A DNA stretch of 64,000 nucleotides from NCBI GenBank assembly GCA_963920575.1, contig OY986965.1, forward strand, positions 24,602,988 to 24,666,987, in the 5' to 3' direction. Under the pieces are notes generated by a model that worked only from the letters and a program-made list of their open reading frames with translations, did not search any database and was not told the origin of the DNA. Origin of the DNA: Narthecium ossifragum (lineage: Eukaryota; Streptophyta; Magnoliopsida; Dioscoreales; Nartheciaceae). This document shows positions 48,313 through 58,953 of this stretch, piece by piece; positions within the stretch are counted from its first letter, which is position 1; every line of letters begins with the position of its first letter. A program made the position numbers and the translations under genes.

Positions 48313-49698
48313 TTATCGAAATCTCATGATTTTCAGATATATGTACCTCTCCTGGATGTGCCTGAACATCTTCGGGAGGTGCTTGAACCTCTTCGGGGAT
48401 GTCTTTTCAGGGGTATCAATCTTCTGACCAGTTTGTCCTTGTACCCTTTTTTTCCCTAGGACCTTATCCTTGGCTCCAATAGGTCTCCCACGCTTCTGAC
48501 GTGCTTTAGACTCACATGCTTTATGATCCTCGGATTGTTCTTCAGGAACATCAATCCGGGCTGGATCATTTGCAGCTGGAATATGTGACTTTATCACTCG
48601 TTGTGAATCAGTAAATGCATCAGGCATCTGATTCGCAATTTTCTGCAAATGTATAATCTTCTGAACTTCGAGTTCAGTTTGACTTGTTCTAGGATCAAAA
48701 TGACACAACGTCGAATTGTTCCATACAACTTCATGTTGAGTTTCTGGCTTCTTCTTGTCTCCCCCTAATGGTGGAAAAACTGACTCATCAATGTGGCAGT
48801 CAGCAAAACGTGCTCTAAACAAATCCCCTGTTAAAGGCTCTATGTACCTAATGATAGAAGGGGAGTCAAAACCAACATAAATACCAAGTCGGCGCTGAGG
48901 ACCCATCTTGGTTCTCTGAGGTGGAGGAATTGGAACATAAACATCACATCCAAAAGTCCTTAAGTGAGAAATATTTGGTTGCTGGCCAAAGACAAGTTGT
49001 ACTGGTGAAAATTTATGATATGCAGATGGTTTGACTCGGATCAAAGATGTTGCATGCAATACATCATGTCCCCAAGCTAAGACAGGTAACTTGAATTTCA
49101 TAAGCAATGGTCTAGCTATCAATTGGATGCGTTTGATAAGTGATTCTGTTAGGCCATTCTGAGTATGTGTATGCGTAACAGGGTGTTCTACATTTATCCA
49201 TATTGATACATAATAATCTAAAAATGCTTGAGATGTAAACTCACCAGCATTGTCAAGACGAATTGTCTTGATGTGATAGTCTGGAAACTGGGCTCGTAAC
49301 CCAATGATCTGAGCTAAAAGTTTAGCAAAAGTAATGTTACGAGCGGATAGAAGACATACATGTGACCATCTTGTAGATGCATCTATTAAGACCATGAAAT
49401 ATCGAAATGGTCCACTTGAAGGATGAATGGGCCCACATATATCACCTTGAATTTGCTCTAAGAAATTTGGAGATTCAGAGGTGACCTTAGAAGGGGATAG
49501 TCTCACTATTAGCTTTCATTGGGAGCAAGAAGCACATGAATATTCACTGGCTGAAAGAAGCTTCTGGTTCTTAAGATTGTGCCCATGTGAATTCTCAATG
49601 ATTCGACGCATCATCACCGATCCAGGGTGACCAAGTCGATCATGCCATTCTGGTGCATCACAGCATGTGATTCTATTGATCTTATTTTCGTATGGCAT
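48313..49698 (-). pseudogene. Copia integrase
   Basis: Shows the GAG-pre-integrase HHCC finger (WHDRLGHPGS...CASC), the catalytic core with GDICGPIHPSS, the RLDNAGEFTS aspartate and the LTESLIKRIQ glutamate, then the C-terminal GQQPNISHLRTFGCDVYVP block. A stop near 49510 separates the finger from the core. Confidence 0.9.
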
Positions 49699-50537
49699 GG
49701 ACCAGAAGAAAGGGCAGGAAGCTTCTCAAGTACATGCTTCTGACATGAAACTGTAAGTGTGATGCATAAATACTCTATACCAGTTTCATTCGTCGTTTCC
49801 ATATGATACCCATTACGACATAAATCCTTAAAACTGAGTAGATTTCTTCTGGATTTAGTGGAGTATAATGCATCCTCAATTGTTAGTTTTGTTCCTCTAG
49901 GCAAAACTATGGTTGCTCTTTCGGAGCCTTCTATCAAGTCCGTTGGACCTGATATTGTATTAACATTTGATTCTTCAATGTTAACTGTGAGAAGTACTTA
50001 CGATCTCGGAGGATCGTGTTTGTTGTTGCACTGTCTGCAAGACATGCATCGCCATCCATATGAGAAACAAATTAGAGCAATGCATTCATAGGTTAGGTAT
50101 AAATTTCAAAACATTCAATAATACATAGTAGTACATATCAGTAGATAAAGATACAATACATATTCCTATAGAGTGTCCATCCATTCCTCAGATCCTACGA
50201 GGAAATCTGATACATCCAGAGATGTACCAACCATGGGGGCATCAGAAAGGAGAATATCAGCTAGGTCATCAAAATCTATGAAGTTTGTTTCAACAAATTT
50301 TTTATTTCCTTTCGTCGTATGCTCCTCCACAACATGCTTGGGGGAACGACAGTTACGTGACCAATGCCCTTTTCCTCCACATCTGTAACATTCATCATCA
50401 TTCTTCCTGGGGGGTCCATCTTCAGGCTCTTTCCTCTTTTTATTCTCTACATGATCATTTTTAGGGTAGGGAACATGATCATTATTGCCATCGCGATAGT
50501 AATGGAACCTATCATTACTACGCCCACGACCACGACC

Positions 50538-51205
50538 TCATCCACGTCCGCGTCCACGACCACGACCACGTCCCCGTGCGTGACCATGTCCATGATGGAT
50601 ATTAGCATTTGCTTCAGAAAATGGGGCAGAACCAGATGGACGAGACTCATGATTTTTCAGCATGATCTGGTTTTGCTTCTTGGCTTTCAGTAGGGTATCA
50701 ATGAGTTCAGAGTATTTTTTGAAATCACATTGTCGGTACTGCTGCTGTAAAATCAGATTGGAGGCATGGAATGTGGAGAAAGTTTTCTCAAGTTTATCAT
50801 GGTCAGATATGGTCTGGCCACATAACTCTAGTTGGGAGGTGATCTTATGGAGTGCAGAATTATACTCACTAATGGTTTTGAAATCCTGGAGGCGAAGGTG
50901 TAACCACTCGTATTGGGCAGTGGGAAGAACGATAGTTTTCAGGTGTTGGAACCTATCATTTAAGTTTCTCCATAAGACTAGTGGGTCCCGCACAGTGAGG
51001 TATTCATTTTTTAGATCATCATGAAGGTGACGGCGGAGAAAGATCAGGGCATTGTCCCTTTCAATCTGCGTGGCTGTATTCCCTTCCTTAATTGCATTCC
51101 CCAGATTTATGACATTCAGATGGAGCTCAACATCTAGTGCCAAGGCCAGGAAGTTACTTCCAATAACTTCTAGGGGAAGAAACTCCAGCTTCAGGCTAGA
51201 CATGG
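50538..51205 (-). pseudogene. Copia gag
   Basis: The gag core begins about 51205 (LTMSSLKLEFLPLEVIGSNF). It contains the UBN2/retrotran_gag-like WLHLRLQDFKTISEYNSALH and LEKTFSTFHASNLILQQQYR, ending in an Arg/Gly-rich tail (HGHARGRGRGRG). The zinc knuckle continues in another frame to about 50170. Confidence 0.88.
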
Positions 51206-51289
51206 TTAGACTGTACAAAAAAGATGCTAGAAATTAATTTAAAGCAAAAGAAATAGCAATAAATTTTTTTTTTTGGCCCCGGGTTTTTG

Positions 51290-51375
51290 TGGACCATAGG
51301 CCCGCGGATTCGAACCCGTGGCTTCATTCCCCATAAGTCCGAGCGACCACGCTGGCCAACTCAGATGACCTCGGA
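51290..51375 (-). other. tRNA-like module in copia leader
   Basis: Minus strand: TGGCCAGCGTGGTCGCTCGG resembles a tRNA A-box. A perfect B-box GGTTCGAATCC lies about 40 nt later. The equivalent in the truncated copy is at 45455-45530. Probably tRNA- or SINE-derived. No complete cloverleaf is claimed. Confidence 0.6.
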
Positions 51376-51519
51376 GGGCTGATAATATCTCGTTCAGAAA
51401 AGTTTATATAGTGAATGACTGGCATTTATCAAAGCATTAAACAAATATAAACTCATGTATTATATTAACAATAGAAATTAATATATGTACTTATGGTACT
51501 GAATTAATTTGCACTTCAT

Positions 51520-51695
51520 GTGCGAGATATTTGCACTTCATGTGCAAATTAAGTGCTTCAGACACCCCTTTTTTTAAAAAAAAAATTTGTACTTCAGGTA
51601 CAATCATTTTATCATGTGTGCTTCAGGCATCACAGTGGTCTGTTCTTCATATATATAGATTGTACTCCATGTACAAGCATACACTTCAAAACACT
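51520..51695 (-). repeat. Leader stem-loop array, full copia copy
   Basis: Read on the minus strand the hairpins are GTACATGgAGTAC-like, TGTACCTGAAGTACA, GTGTCTGAAGCAC and TTTGCACATGAAGTGCAAA. The equivalent in the truncated copy (45665-45865) adds CTTGTACATGAAGTACAAG and ATTGTACCCGAAGTACAAT, with stems of 7 bp around a 5-nt loop ending GAA. Confidence 0.8.
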
Positions 51696-51810
51696 GTATA
51701 ACTTAGGTTAGGATGAAAATAACTAGAATAATTATAAGACAATAGTCAGTAAAATATACCTGACTGGTTCTCTCCTATCCTCTACGTTGTAAAGACTCGT
51801 GCTGATAACG

Positions 51811-52186
51811 TGTTATAAATGTATCAAGGAAATAGATAATCCCCGTGCTTGCTTACTGCTAACTTGTTAATTCATACTAGTTGCAAGTGAATGAAAGGAG
51901 AAAATAAGATGAAGAGGGGATATGAGAAGAGGGACTCTAACACTTACTACTTACAAGAAGATAAAAAGGAGAGTAAGTAAAAGAAGCAATATGAGAACAT
52001 AAGAGGAGCTCAACCTCCTTCCTTCTTTCATTCGTTCACCCCATGCCGATTTATAGGCAAATGGGATGATATGAAGACAAAGTATCATTGAATGCTTTGT
52101 CTCATATCTACAATACAATTTCTATCAAATAGTCATTCATCAATAGTGGGCATGCGATCTCATTCACATGCACACAGTTTACAACA
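51811..52186 (-). repeat. Copia 5' LTR (376 bp)
   Basis: It begins TGTTGTAAAC at 52186 and ends TTTATAACA at 51811. It is close to the inner LTR but its TATA box reads TATAAATCGG (52055-52046), one base away from the TATAAATAGG of the inner LTR. The leader begins with CGTTATCAGCACGAG. Confidence 0.9.
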
Positions 52187-52382
52187 TTCTTCTCTTTTTT
52201 CATAAAAAAATCAAAAAAGACCCTAATTGTGCAACTACCAATATTACAACTGTCAATCTCGTTCGAAATTGAAAATTTCCAGATTGCAACATTAATTTAC
52301 ATCGTTTTGAGGGCTGCCAACATCAATCAGTTTTTGGTTCTGTATTCAAAACATATGAGGAGCTGATTTCTCCGCATTAGAT

Positions 52383-55300
52383 TCAACCACAAAATTCAGG
52401 AGGATCCGCCTGAAGATCCATGACTTTCATATATTCCATCAAGTCCATGACTGCAGCTCCATCTCCATCCTGGATAGCAACCAAAACCGTTGTGGCGACT
52501 CCAGAAACAATTCCTGCCATGTTGCACTTTTCAAGTCAGAAAGAAATTTCATAGGATCTGATCAATGGGATGCCTTCATGCCCTGCCCGATATCGATCCA
52601 AAGATAAAAAGATATCAGCTCTACATTATAAGAAGGTTAAATTTCATATTCGGTACCTGTAAAATATGTGAGTTACCACTTGAGTACTGAGCTTTTCTAT
52701 TTACAAAATTGGTATCTCAAGTATCTTAACTTACCAACATAGTACCTACTGCCAGCTGCCGTTCTCCTCAGTTAACGCTATTCCACTCATGTGATATCAC
52801 GTGAACGGTTTTGCCGGTTCCAGTTTTGCCGCGTGGTAGTGTTTGGCGGGGGAGGTGGCGGCAGCGTTGGATGAGGGGGTGGCGGTGGCCATGCGCCGTG
52901 GGTACGCGTAGACCACGTTGCCGCATGTTGTGTAGGCTATGCTCTCGGTGCCGTCGTTTGCGTCGCCGCTGCTGCGCGACACGCTTGCAAGGGCGACGCG
53001 TGGTGGGAGTGGGGGGGGGGGGGGGGGGGGGGAGGTTGGACCGACGAGGTTGCAGTTCAAGGCGCTGAAGTTGTTCTTTGGCGTCGCTCTTGATCAGTTG
53101 CGGTCGTCGCAGCCTCACCACCCTCCGCCGCTCGATGACCCCCTTGCCTCGAACTCGCTGCCCACCGCTTTTCCTCTGTAGTTTCTCCTCTGCCGGCGAT
53201 GGAATCGACGCCTTTGGGCACCTCCCCTTCCCATTCCCTCTAGCACAACTATTCCCCGGTGGCGCTAACGAGAACTGCCGGAGAATCGGAGAGATCCTAC
53301 TCCGCAAATCTGACTCCAACCCAATCCTCGCTGGCGTCGGATTTCACCAGAGCCATCAACCAGCGTGACTCTACCGTCATCCCTGCAGAGCTTAGAGGGC
53401 TCAAAGTAATCAATGCCGGCGACAAGATAGGTGCACTGCAAGGAATAGGGGAAAGCCCCGACATGGTGATTAGCATTGGAGACTTGATGGGGATGGTAGA
53501 GTAGGGGGAGGAGAAGGGACATCAGGTGGTGGAGGAGGTCACCAGGGCCATGGAGAGCCACTATGGGAGGGTGTGGGTCATGGGGTGGTCGGCGACTTAC
53601 GAGACTTACATGAAGTTCTTGTCTCGGTTCCCCTCCCTGGACAAGGATTTGGACTTGTAGCTGTTGTCCATCACCTCTATCAAGCCTGCAAGGTTCATCC
53701 ACCACCACCTGGCCACCGCCACCCCCTAAAGACGTTCCCGCATCCACCACCACCTTCACTGTGGTCCCCCAGTGAAAGAGACGGTGAAAGCTGTTGTAAA
53801 AACCCAAACCCCGGTGAAAGAGACGAGGTGAGTATTAACTAACACTGGTCACGTGACTCCTGTGCAAGTCACGTGACCAGTTTTCCGTTAGAATTTTAAC
53901 GCCGTTTGAACTTCTAATCAAATTGTTACGATATTGATACTTGAGTTACCAATTGTGTAAATAGAAAAGCTTAGGTTCAAGTCACGTATTTTACATGTAC
54001 CAAATATTAAATTTAGCCTTATACGAATGCCAAATTCCAAATAATATATGCATGAGCATTAAAGCCTATGCGTCGGGAAAAGAAAAAGAAAGAAAGAAAT
54101 GTTTACCATTTTCAACCACTCCTGGTATCATATTAATGTTTCTCTCAAGCTCCTCGGGGTTTTGAATACCAGCAGGGAACCTGCAATTACAATGACCAGT
54201 AAGACTTGTTATAGAGCAGGATAAAGTTTTGTTTTCATCAATGCTTTATGTATACATGTATACACACACAGACATGACAGTGAGGGTGGATGAGCGAACG
54301 AGAGGGAGGGAGGCATGGTTGTAATTATTCATCCTTCTATCTGAATACAAGTTAGGACTTCAGAGTGTGGTAGCAAAGAGGGCGAACCTTCAAAACCTAA
54401 TTCTCATTAAACCAAGATGCGCAGAAGTGAAAATCTAAATTGAGCAACCATCACACCAGCATATGAATGCATTCCCCATGCTGAATGCAAAATTGTTTTT
54501 ATTGACAAAATTTTACCAACTAGCAAAGTACAATGAAGGATCACCTTTCTTTCAGCCATCATATAAACCAACTCTGCAATAGAAAGGGCAGTACGACATG
54601 TTTTAAAGCAGCATAACGATCTGAGTTCAACCTCTTTTACATGAAAGAGGGAGAGAAGGGGATGACAATGAATAGCCCGGTTCACCCTTCAACTCAATCC
54701 AAACCAGGAGCCTCATAGCTTCCACAGTGTGGGCTAGCCAAGAGGGTGAGCCTTCAGAAATCTGATATTAAATAAGTCACATCCCAGTGATGTGAAGATA
54801 AAAATGGATCGCCACCACACTAGCATGAGAATGTATTCAAGGTAGGGCCATAGGTATAATGCCAAGTTTTCTCATTGACTAAATTGTACCAACTCACAAA
54901 GAATAATACCTTAGCCTCCATATGCACGTAGACTAAGCATAGTGGATTCATAGTCTAGATAGGGCATTAATATCGTTTAATCTGTAGCAAGAAACATATA
55001 TTTATTCATTTACTCTAATGTCTAAACAGTCACAGTCCGAAAGAACCCGAAGTAGATGCTCATGGTATATCTCTAAATTCTGGCTGATATTAAGGAAAAT
55101 AACTTTCAGATTAAATAACATTAGGATCTTCATGCAGTCCAATCTATCTGCCAACAACCCTTGCTTTGCCCCTCTTTTGTAAGGCTACTGCTCCAGTCTT
55201 CCCAGTTATGTTAGTCACATATGTTATTTCTCTCATGTGTTTTCACCTAATGCCAAATTGTTTCCAAATATGATATGATTAATTTCAACCACTCCAGTCC

Positions 55301-58051
55301 AAAAAAGACATACTCAAAACGCTCAAACAACAAATAGAGATATCATTCATTATAACTGTTCAACAGAGAGGAGCAAGCTAGTACCTCACATCAACAATCA
55401 TATTTCCCAGATCTGTAATCACAGGGCCATCCTTCCTCAAAGCAGATCGAATTTCTGGAACTGTGGATTAGAAAGCACCAAGAATTCACCACAGGTTGGC
55501 TGTGTATTAGACAGTTCTAGAGATGTCAATAATGCAAAGTCTAACCTCCTTCAAGAGAAACGAGACTTCTTAGTACAGGTGAGATGGCACCAGGAAGAAC
55601 TTCCACCTATCGAAATGAGATCAGCGACTATACATATGGTCACAAATAATTGAAAAGGCAGATTTGTTCTACAGAATTACGTAACATAAATAAATTAATT
55701 TCCATGACATCATAATTATGCAAGTGTAAGATTTTTTCTGAAATTATTCTTCTAAACATGTTCTTTTATGCATATTTCCATCCCATGATATGAAAAGGAT
55801 TTTACATGTTAGCCACAGAAACAAAACAAACAAAACCTAAAACATGTAGCTTCTTATTCATAAGCAGAAAACTATATAAGCACTGACTGGAACAGGAAGG
55901 GTGCTCCCAAGCTGAAGAACTACTTTTGAGTGATCTGTCAATATTATGCATTCTTTGGCCATAGAATCAACAACCTGTTAGAGATAAGATAGTTCATGGA
56001 TTAAGCAGTGCTGCACGAAAATTAATGAAGGCATGCAGTAGCTTGGACCAGACACATTATGGTAGGCTGCAAGGACCTTCAGCAAATATACCTTCAAAGT
56101 GGCAAGATGAACTAAATATTGGTGGAATTCAAGTTACCTTCTGCATTGTATGGGCTGCTCCCCCACCCTGCCAAGGAAACCATTATGAATTCTTGCACAT
56201 CAAGTACAATGCATTTCATATATGCATACTGAAGGAACATAAAAAGCGCAAGATCAGATAGAAAGGATACACAACCTGACCTTTAGCATGTTTCTGTTTA
56301 TGTCTATTTCATCCACGCCATCAATTGCAATGTCAATCTGATTAACATCATCCAAGTCAACCTACAGTGAATACAACGATACATAAGATAACAATGTGCA
56401 GAGACTATAGAAAAATTAATCACTCTGGATAATTGGGGTCATGCTTTGAAGAGAGAGCGGGACAACAATATCTATAGAAAATATTGTGTAGAGATTAGAA
56501 ATTCATCATTCTGGACAATCGGGTCTCACACTTTGAAGAGATTGTGGGACAATAGCAGGTATAGTTGTTGAAAACTTACAAGTTTTACACCAAACTGTCG
56601 AGCAAGGATCTTTGCTTGAAAGTTTGCTCCCACAGCAACAACATCTTTAAGCTGGAAAGATTTAGGGAATGCTACATAATCAGTCAGTTGAAAAACAAAT
56701 CTGTCAAAAGAGTTTAATAAAGCATCTAATCACCATGTTATCCAACACGTTTTAGAGGTTCAATGATAACAGTTATGAGGCAGTTGGTGCCTCACTGACC
56801 CTTGCAAAAAGCTCAAGGAACTGGTTAGTGCCAAGAAAGTAAGTATTCCTTACCTAGTACCAACTTGGATTCCATAATAAAACACTTATGAATAACGGGA
56901 TGTTAGATGGTGGAAAGAATCTGGTTGACTTGATAATTAGAAGCTAGTAAGTAAAACAACTCTGTAAAGATTGTCAAGGAAAAGTGACATTCACCTTCCT
57001 CTGCATGATAAGTGTTCCAAGCTCTTCGATGGCAACAGATGCCGTGCTTCCTGTGCCAAGACCAATCACCATTCCCGACTTCAAAAATTCCATGGCCCTC
57101 TTAGCAAGCGCACGCTTCAATGTTTTTTGTACCTCAGCTGAAGAGACAAATAAAGTATGCCAGAATAGAAACTAGTCAACAAGTAGCTTAGCCCAAAATT
57201 CAAATAGTGGATAACCCATGACTCTAAACTAAGAAAAAAGCATTCTAACTATGTGAAAATCCAGAGGTTGCTAGAATACGAAAATCTACATAGAGGTATC
57301 TAATATTCCATATTCACATAGTGTGAGGTATGGGGTGGTTAGCACATATTAGTAAAGAACCTCCTATATAAGGTGGTCTTGGATTGGAATCGTGTTGTTG
57401 GGGACGTTATAAGGGCATTTGTCCACCCTAAGCCAGGGTTAAATGCTCAATTTTTGTTTCAAAAAACCTAATACTCCACAATGATCAAGAAAATGGACTA
57501 GTCAATGGCCATGTACAACGCCATCCAATTAAAAGACAAGCTAAATTCTTTCGTCAAAATTTAGTGAAAAGATCCATCATATGTTCATATTTTCCACAAT
57601 CGACATGAAGGGTAACGCTTAACTTTCCAGCCACGTTTAGCATTGCAAGCTCCCTATCATCTAACAACTTACAGGAGCACATCAGCATAACCCATGTCAG
57701 ATTATCACATAATTCAGAAGACCAACCAAAAATCCAAGCGAAGAAATTGTGCCAACATCACCATTTCAGCATACCCAGAAAAGCACAATCTTTCGAAAAT
57801 GAATTCAGCTCATGAATCGAGCCAAACCAATCATAGCAAGAACAAGAAGTACCAAGAGGACTATAAATTTCAATTCCAGCGAGAGATAAAGACCGAAGAA
57901 ACCAACCCGTTTGGGATATCGCGGAGACTGATAAGACGGAGCCCCTTTTACAAAGATCGAATGATCTTTGGGGTCTTCTTTTGTTCGGCGCGTTGGATTG
58001 CGAGAGGAATCCATTCACGTTCTGGAAGGCGACGGCGGCCTGCATCTCCAT
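52383..58051 (-). CDS. Ribose-5-phosphate isomerase, RpiA family, probable plastid form, ten exons, 299 residues
   Basis: Exons on the minus strand: 58051-57907, 57137-56995, 56651-56580, 56361-56281, 56167-56138, 55974-55888, 55606-55546, 55460-55385, 54180-54107 and 52513-52383. All join in phase, 300 codons with TGA. RpiA interconverts ribose 5-phosphate and ribulose 5-phosphate in the pentose phosphate and Calvin cycles. Residues 1-48 are Ser/Arg-rich with few acids, like a plastid transit peptide. Motifs: GLGTGSTA (74-81), DGVDE (134-138), KGGGAA (147-152), LPVPVEVLPGA, TDLGNMIVD and IPGVVENG. The intron-rich layout resembles the Arabidopsis RPI4-type gene, not the intronless ones. The residue matching E. 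coli Glu103 is Gln156. The last intron (1593 bp) holds a Pack-MULE. Confidence 0.92.
52840..53735 (+). pseudogene. D53/SMXL-like (class I Clp-type strigolactone repressor) gene fragment
   Basis: Segments match the N-terminal half of D53/SMXL6-8, nuclear repressors degraded upon strigolactone signalling. First, a double Clp-N part (CLAGEVAAALDEGVAVAMRR, LLRDTLARA, RLQFKALKLFFGVALDQL). Then a shifted frame with PPLFLCSFSSAGD and NENCRRIGEIL...NPILAGVG. Then ELRGLKVIN, ISIGDLMGMVE, VVEEVTRAMESHYGRVWVMG, WSATYETYMKFLSRFPSLDK. In-frame stops occur in the first segment, after GMVE and after LDL. A 23-base G run (53010-53032) and frameshifts break it further. The EAR and C-terminal ATPase parts are absent. 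It is a captured, decayed copy. Confidence 0.88.
53010..53032 (+). repeat. Poly-G run
   Basis: About 23 consecutive G inside the captured D53-like fragment. The length may be affected by sequencing error. Confidence 0.85.
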
Positions 58052-58231
58052 GAGCTCTCCTTGATACTTAATTAGAAGAGCTTCCTTCTTTATATCGCTT
58101 TCCTCTGGTTTTTTTAGTCAAAATTGGCCGTTGGCGAAGTCTGAGAATGGAGAGCTTATTTTAGGTTTATTGGAGGACTCTTATGTAATTATCGTCTAAA
58201 ACTTGGATTAAGCACTCATAATTATTAGTAA

Positions 58232-58485
58232 GGGTAGTTTTAAATGCAATACAACATTTGATTTGTACACCACACTGATTTTTTTTTTCTGTGTCTTGCC
58301 ACCGAATTTTTTGATAAAATTTGGTAGAATGACACCGAACCATGTAGTTCGGTGGTATTCCACCGAATTTTATCAAAAAATTCGGTGGCAAGACACCGAA
58401 TTTATATCAAAAATTTGGTGATTAATCACTGATACAGCTGAGTGTGGTGCACAAATCAAATCTTGTATTGCATATATAACTACCC
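58232..58485. mobile_element. Mutator-type MITE in the RPI promoter, 254 bp
   Basis: Ends GGGTAGTTTTAAATG and, reversed, GGGTAGTTATATATG, with about 45 bp of inverted similarity and further inner palindromes (CACCGAA...TTCGGTG). A perfect 9-bp duplication TATTAGTAA flanks it (58223-58231 and 58486-58494). It lies 180 bp upstream of the RPI start codon. Confidence 0.9.
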
Positions 58486-58659
58486 TATTAGTAATTTGAT
58501 TTTTGTGAGGGAATAAAAGTTTGCCCTCTGAAATAAATATATTTTTGAACGAGTACATTTATGTCAAAGTAGTAGATAAATGAAGTTAAAATACGAAAAC
58601 ACGCTTGGCTTGCTTTTTTTGAAAATTAAGTTTCAAAAGATTAGGTGGCATTATTTTTC

Positions 58660-58950
58660 TAGAAAATACGAAAGTCATTATATTATGACACATATATTCA
58701 ATAAAGTTAGACACATATATTATATATATATTAATGTTTACATAATTTTATTGAATATATATGTGTCATAATATAATGACTTTATTGACGCAATAACTTT
58801 ATATATTCAATAAAGTTATGTGAACATTAATATATATATATATATCTAACTTTATTACATCATTATATAAACATTAAAATTATGTGAATATTAAAAAGAA
58901 ACATTACAGTATATATATTAGATATGCAAATGTGAATATGAAATATATAT
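58660..58950. repeat. AT-rich inverted repeats
   Basis: Repeated phrases around CATTATATTATGACACATATA and TTCAATAAAGTTA appear in both directions, with TA dinucleotide runs. Similar words recur after 60014. No coding content was seen. Confidence 0.6.
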
Positions 58951-58953
58951 ATA

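Larger units (their letters stand above)
45986..52186 (-). mobile_element. Near-complete Ty1/copia retrotransposon with both LTRs
   Basis: Minus-strand order: 5' LTR 52186-51811, leader with hairpin array and tRNA-like module, gag 51205-50540, zinc knuckle (CYRCGGKGHWSRNC, about 50390-50340), protease, integrase (about 49670-48700), RT (about 48060-47426, with YVDD), RNase H (47401-46607), polypurine tract and 3' LTR 46365-45986. The LTRs start TGTTGTAAA and end TTTATAACA. Stops and frame breaks occur between zinc knuckle and protease, inside integrase, and near 49510, 48010 and 47110. The integrase keeps HHCC and RLDNAGEF. The bases beyond the 5' LTR are TTCTC. No matching duplication is possible on the other side because the array continues. 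Confidence 0.93.
52635..54018 (+). mobile_element. Pack-MULE (Mutator-like element carrying a gene fragment) in the last RPI intron
   Basis: Terminal inverted repeats of about 90 bp start GGTTAAATTT at 52635 and, in reverse, GGCTAAATTT at 54018. They share stretches such as AAGCTTTTCTATTTACA and TTGGTAACTCAAGTATC with small differences. Flanks are TTATAAGAA (52626-52634) and TTATACGAA (54019-54027), an 8-of-9 match to a Mutator 9-bp duplication. No transposase. The interior is a GC-rich D53/SMXL-like gene fragment in the opposite direction to the host gene. Confidence 0.9.

Noticed and set aside
52768..53807. Minus-strand frames of 183 and 180 residues in the Pack-MULE
   Set aside because: The plus strand carries D53-like protein similarity. 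These are GC-rich complements.
57694..58053. A 119-residue plus-strand frame over the RPI first exon
   Set aside because: Antisense to a well-supported exon with correct splice borders.
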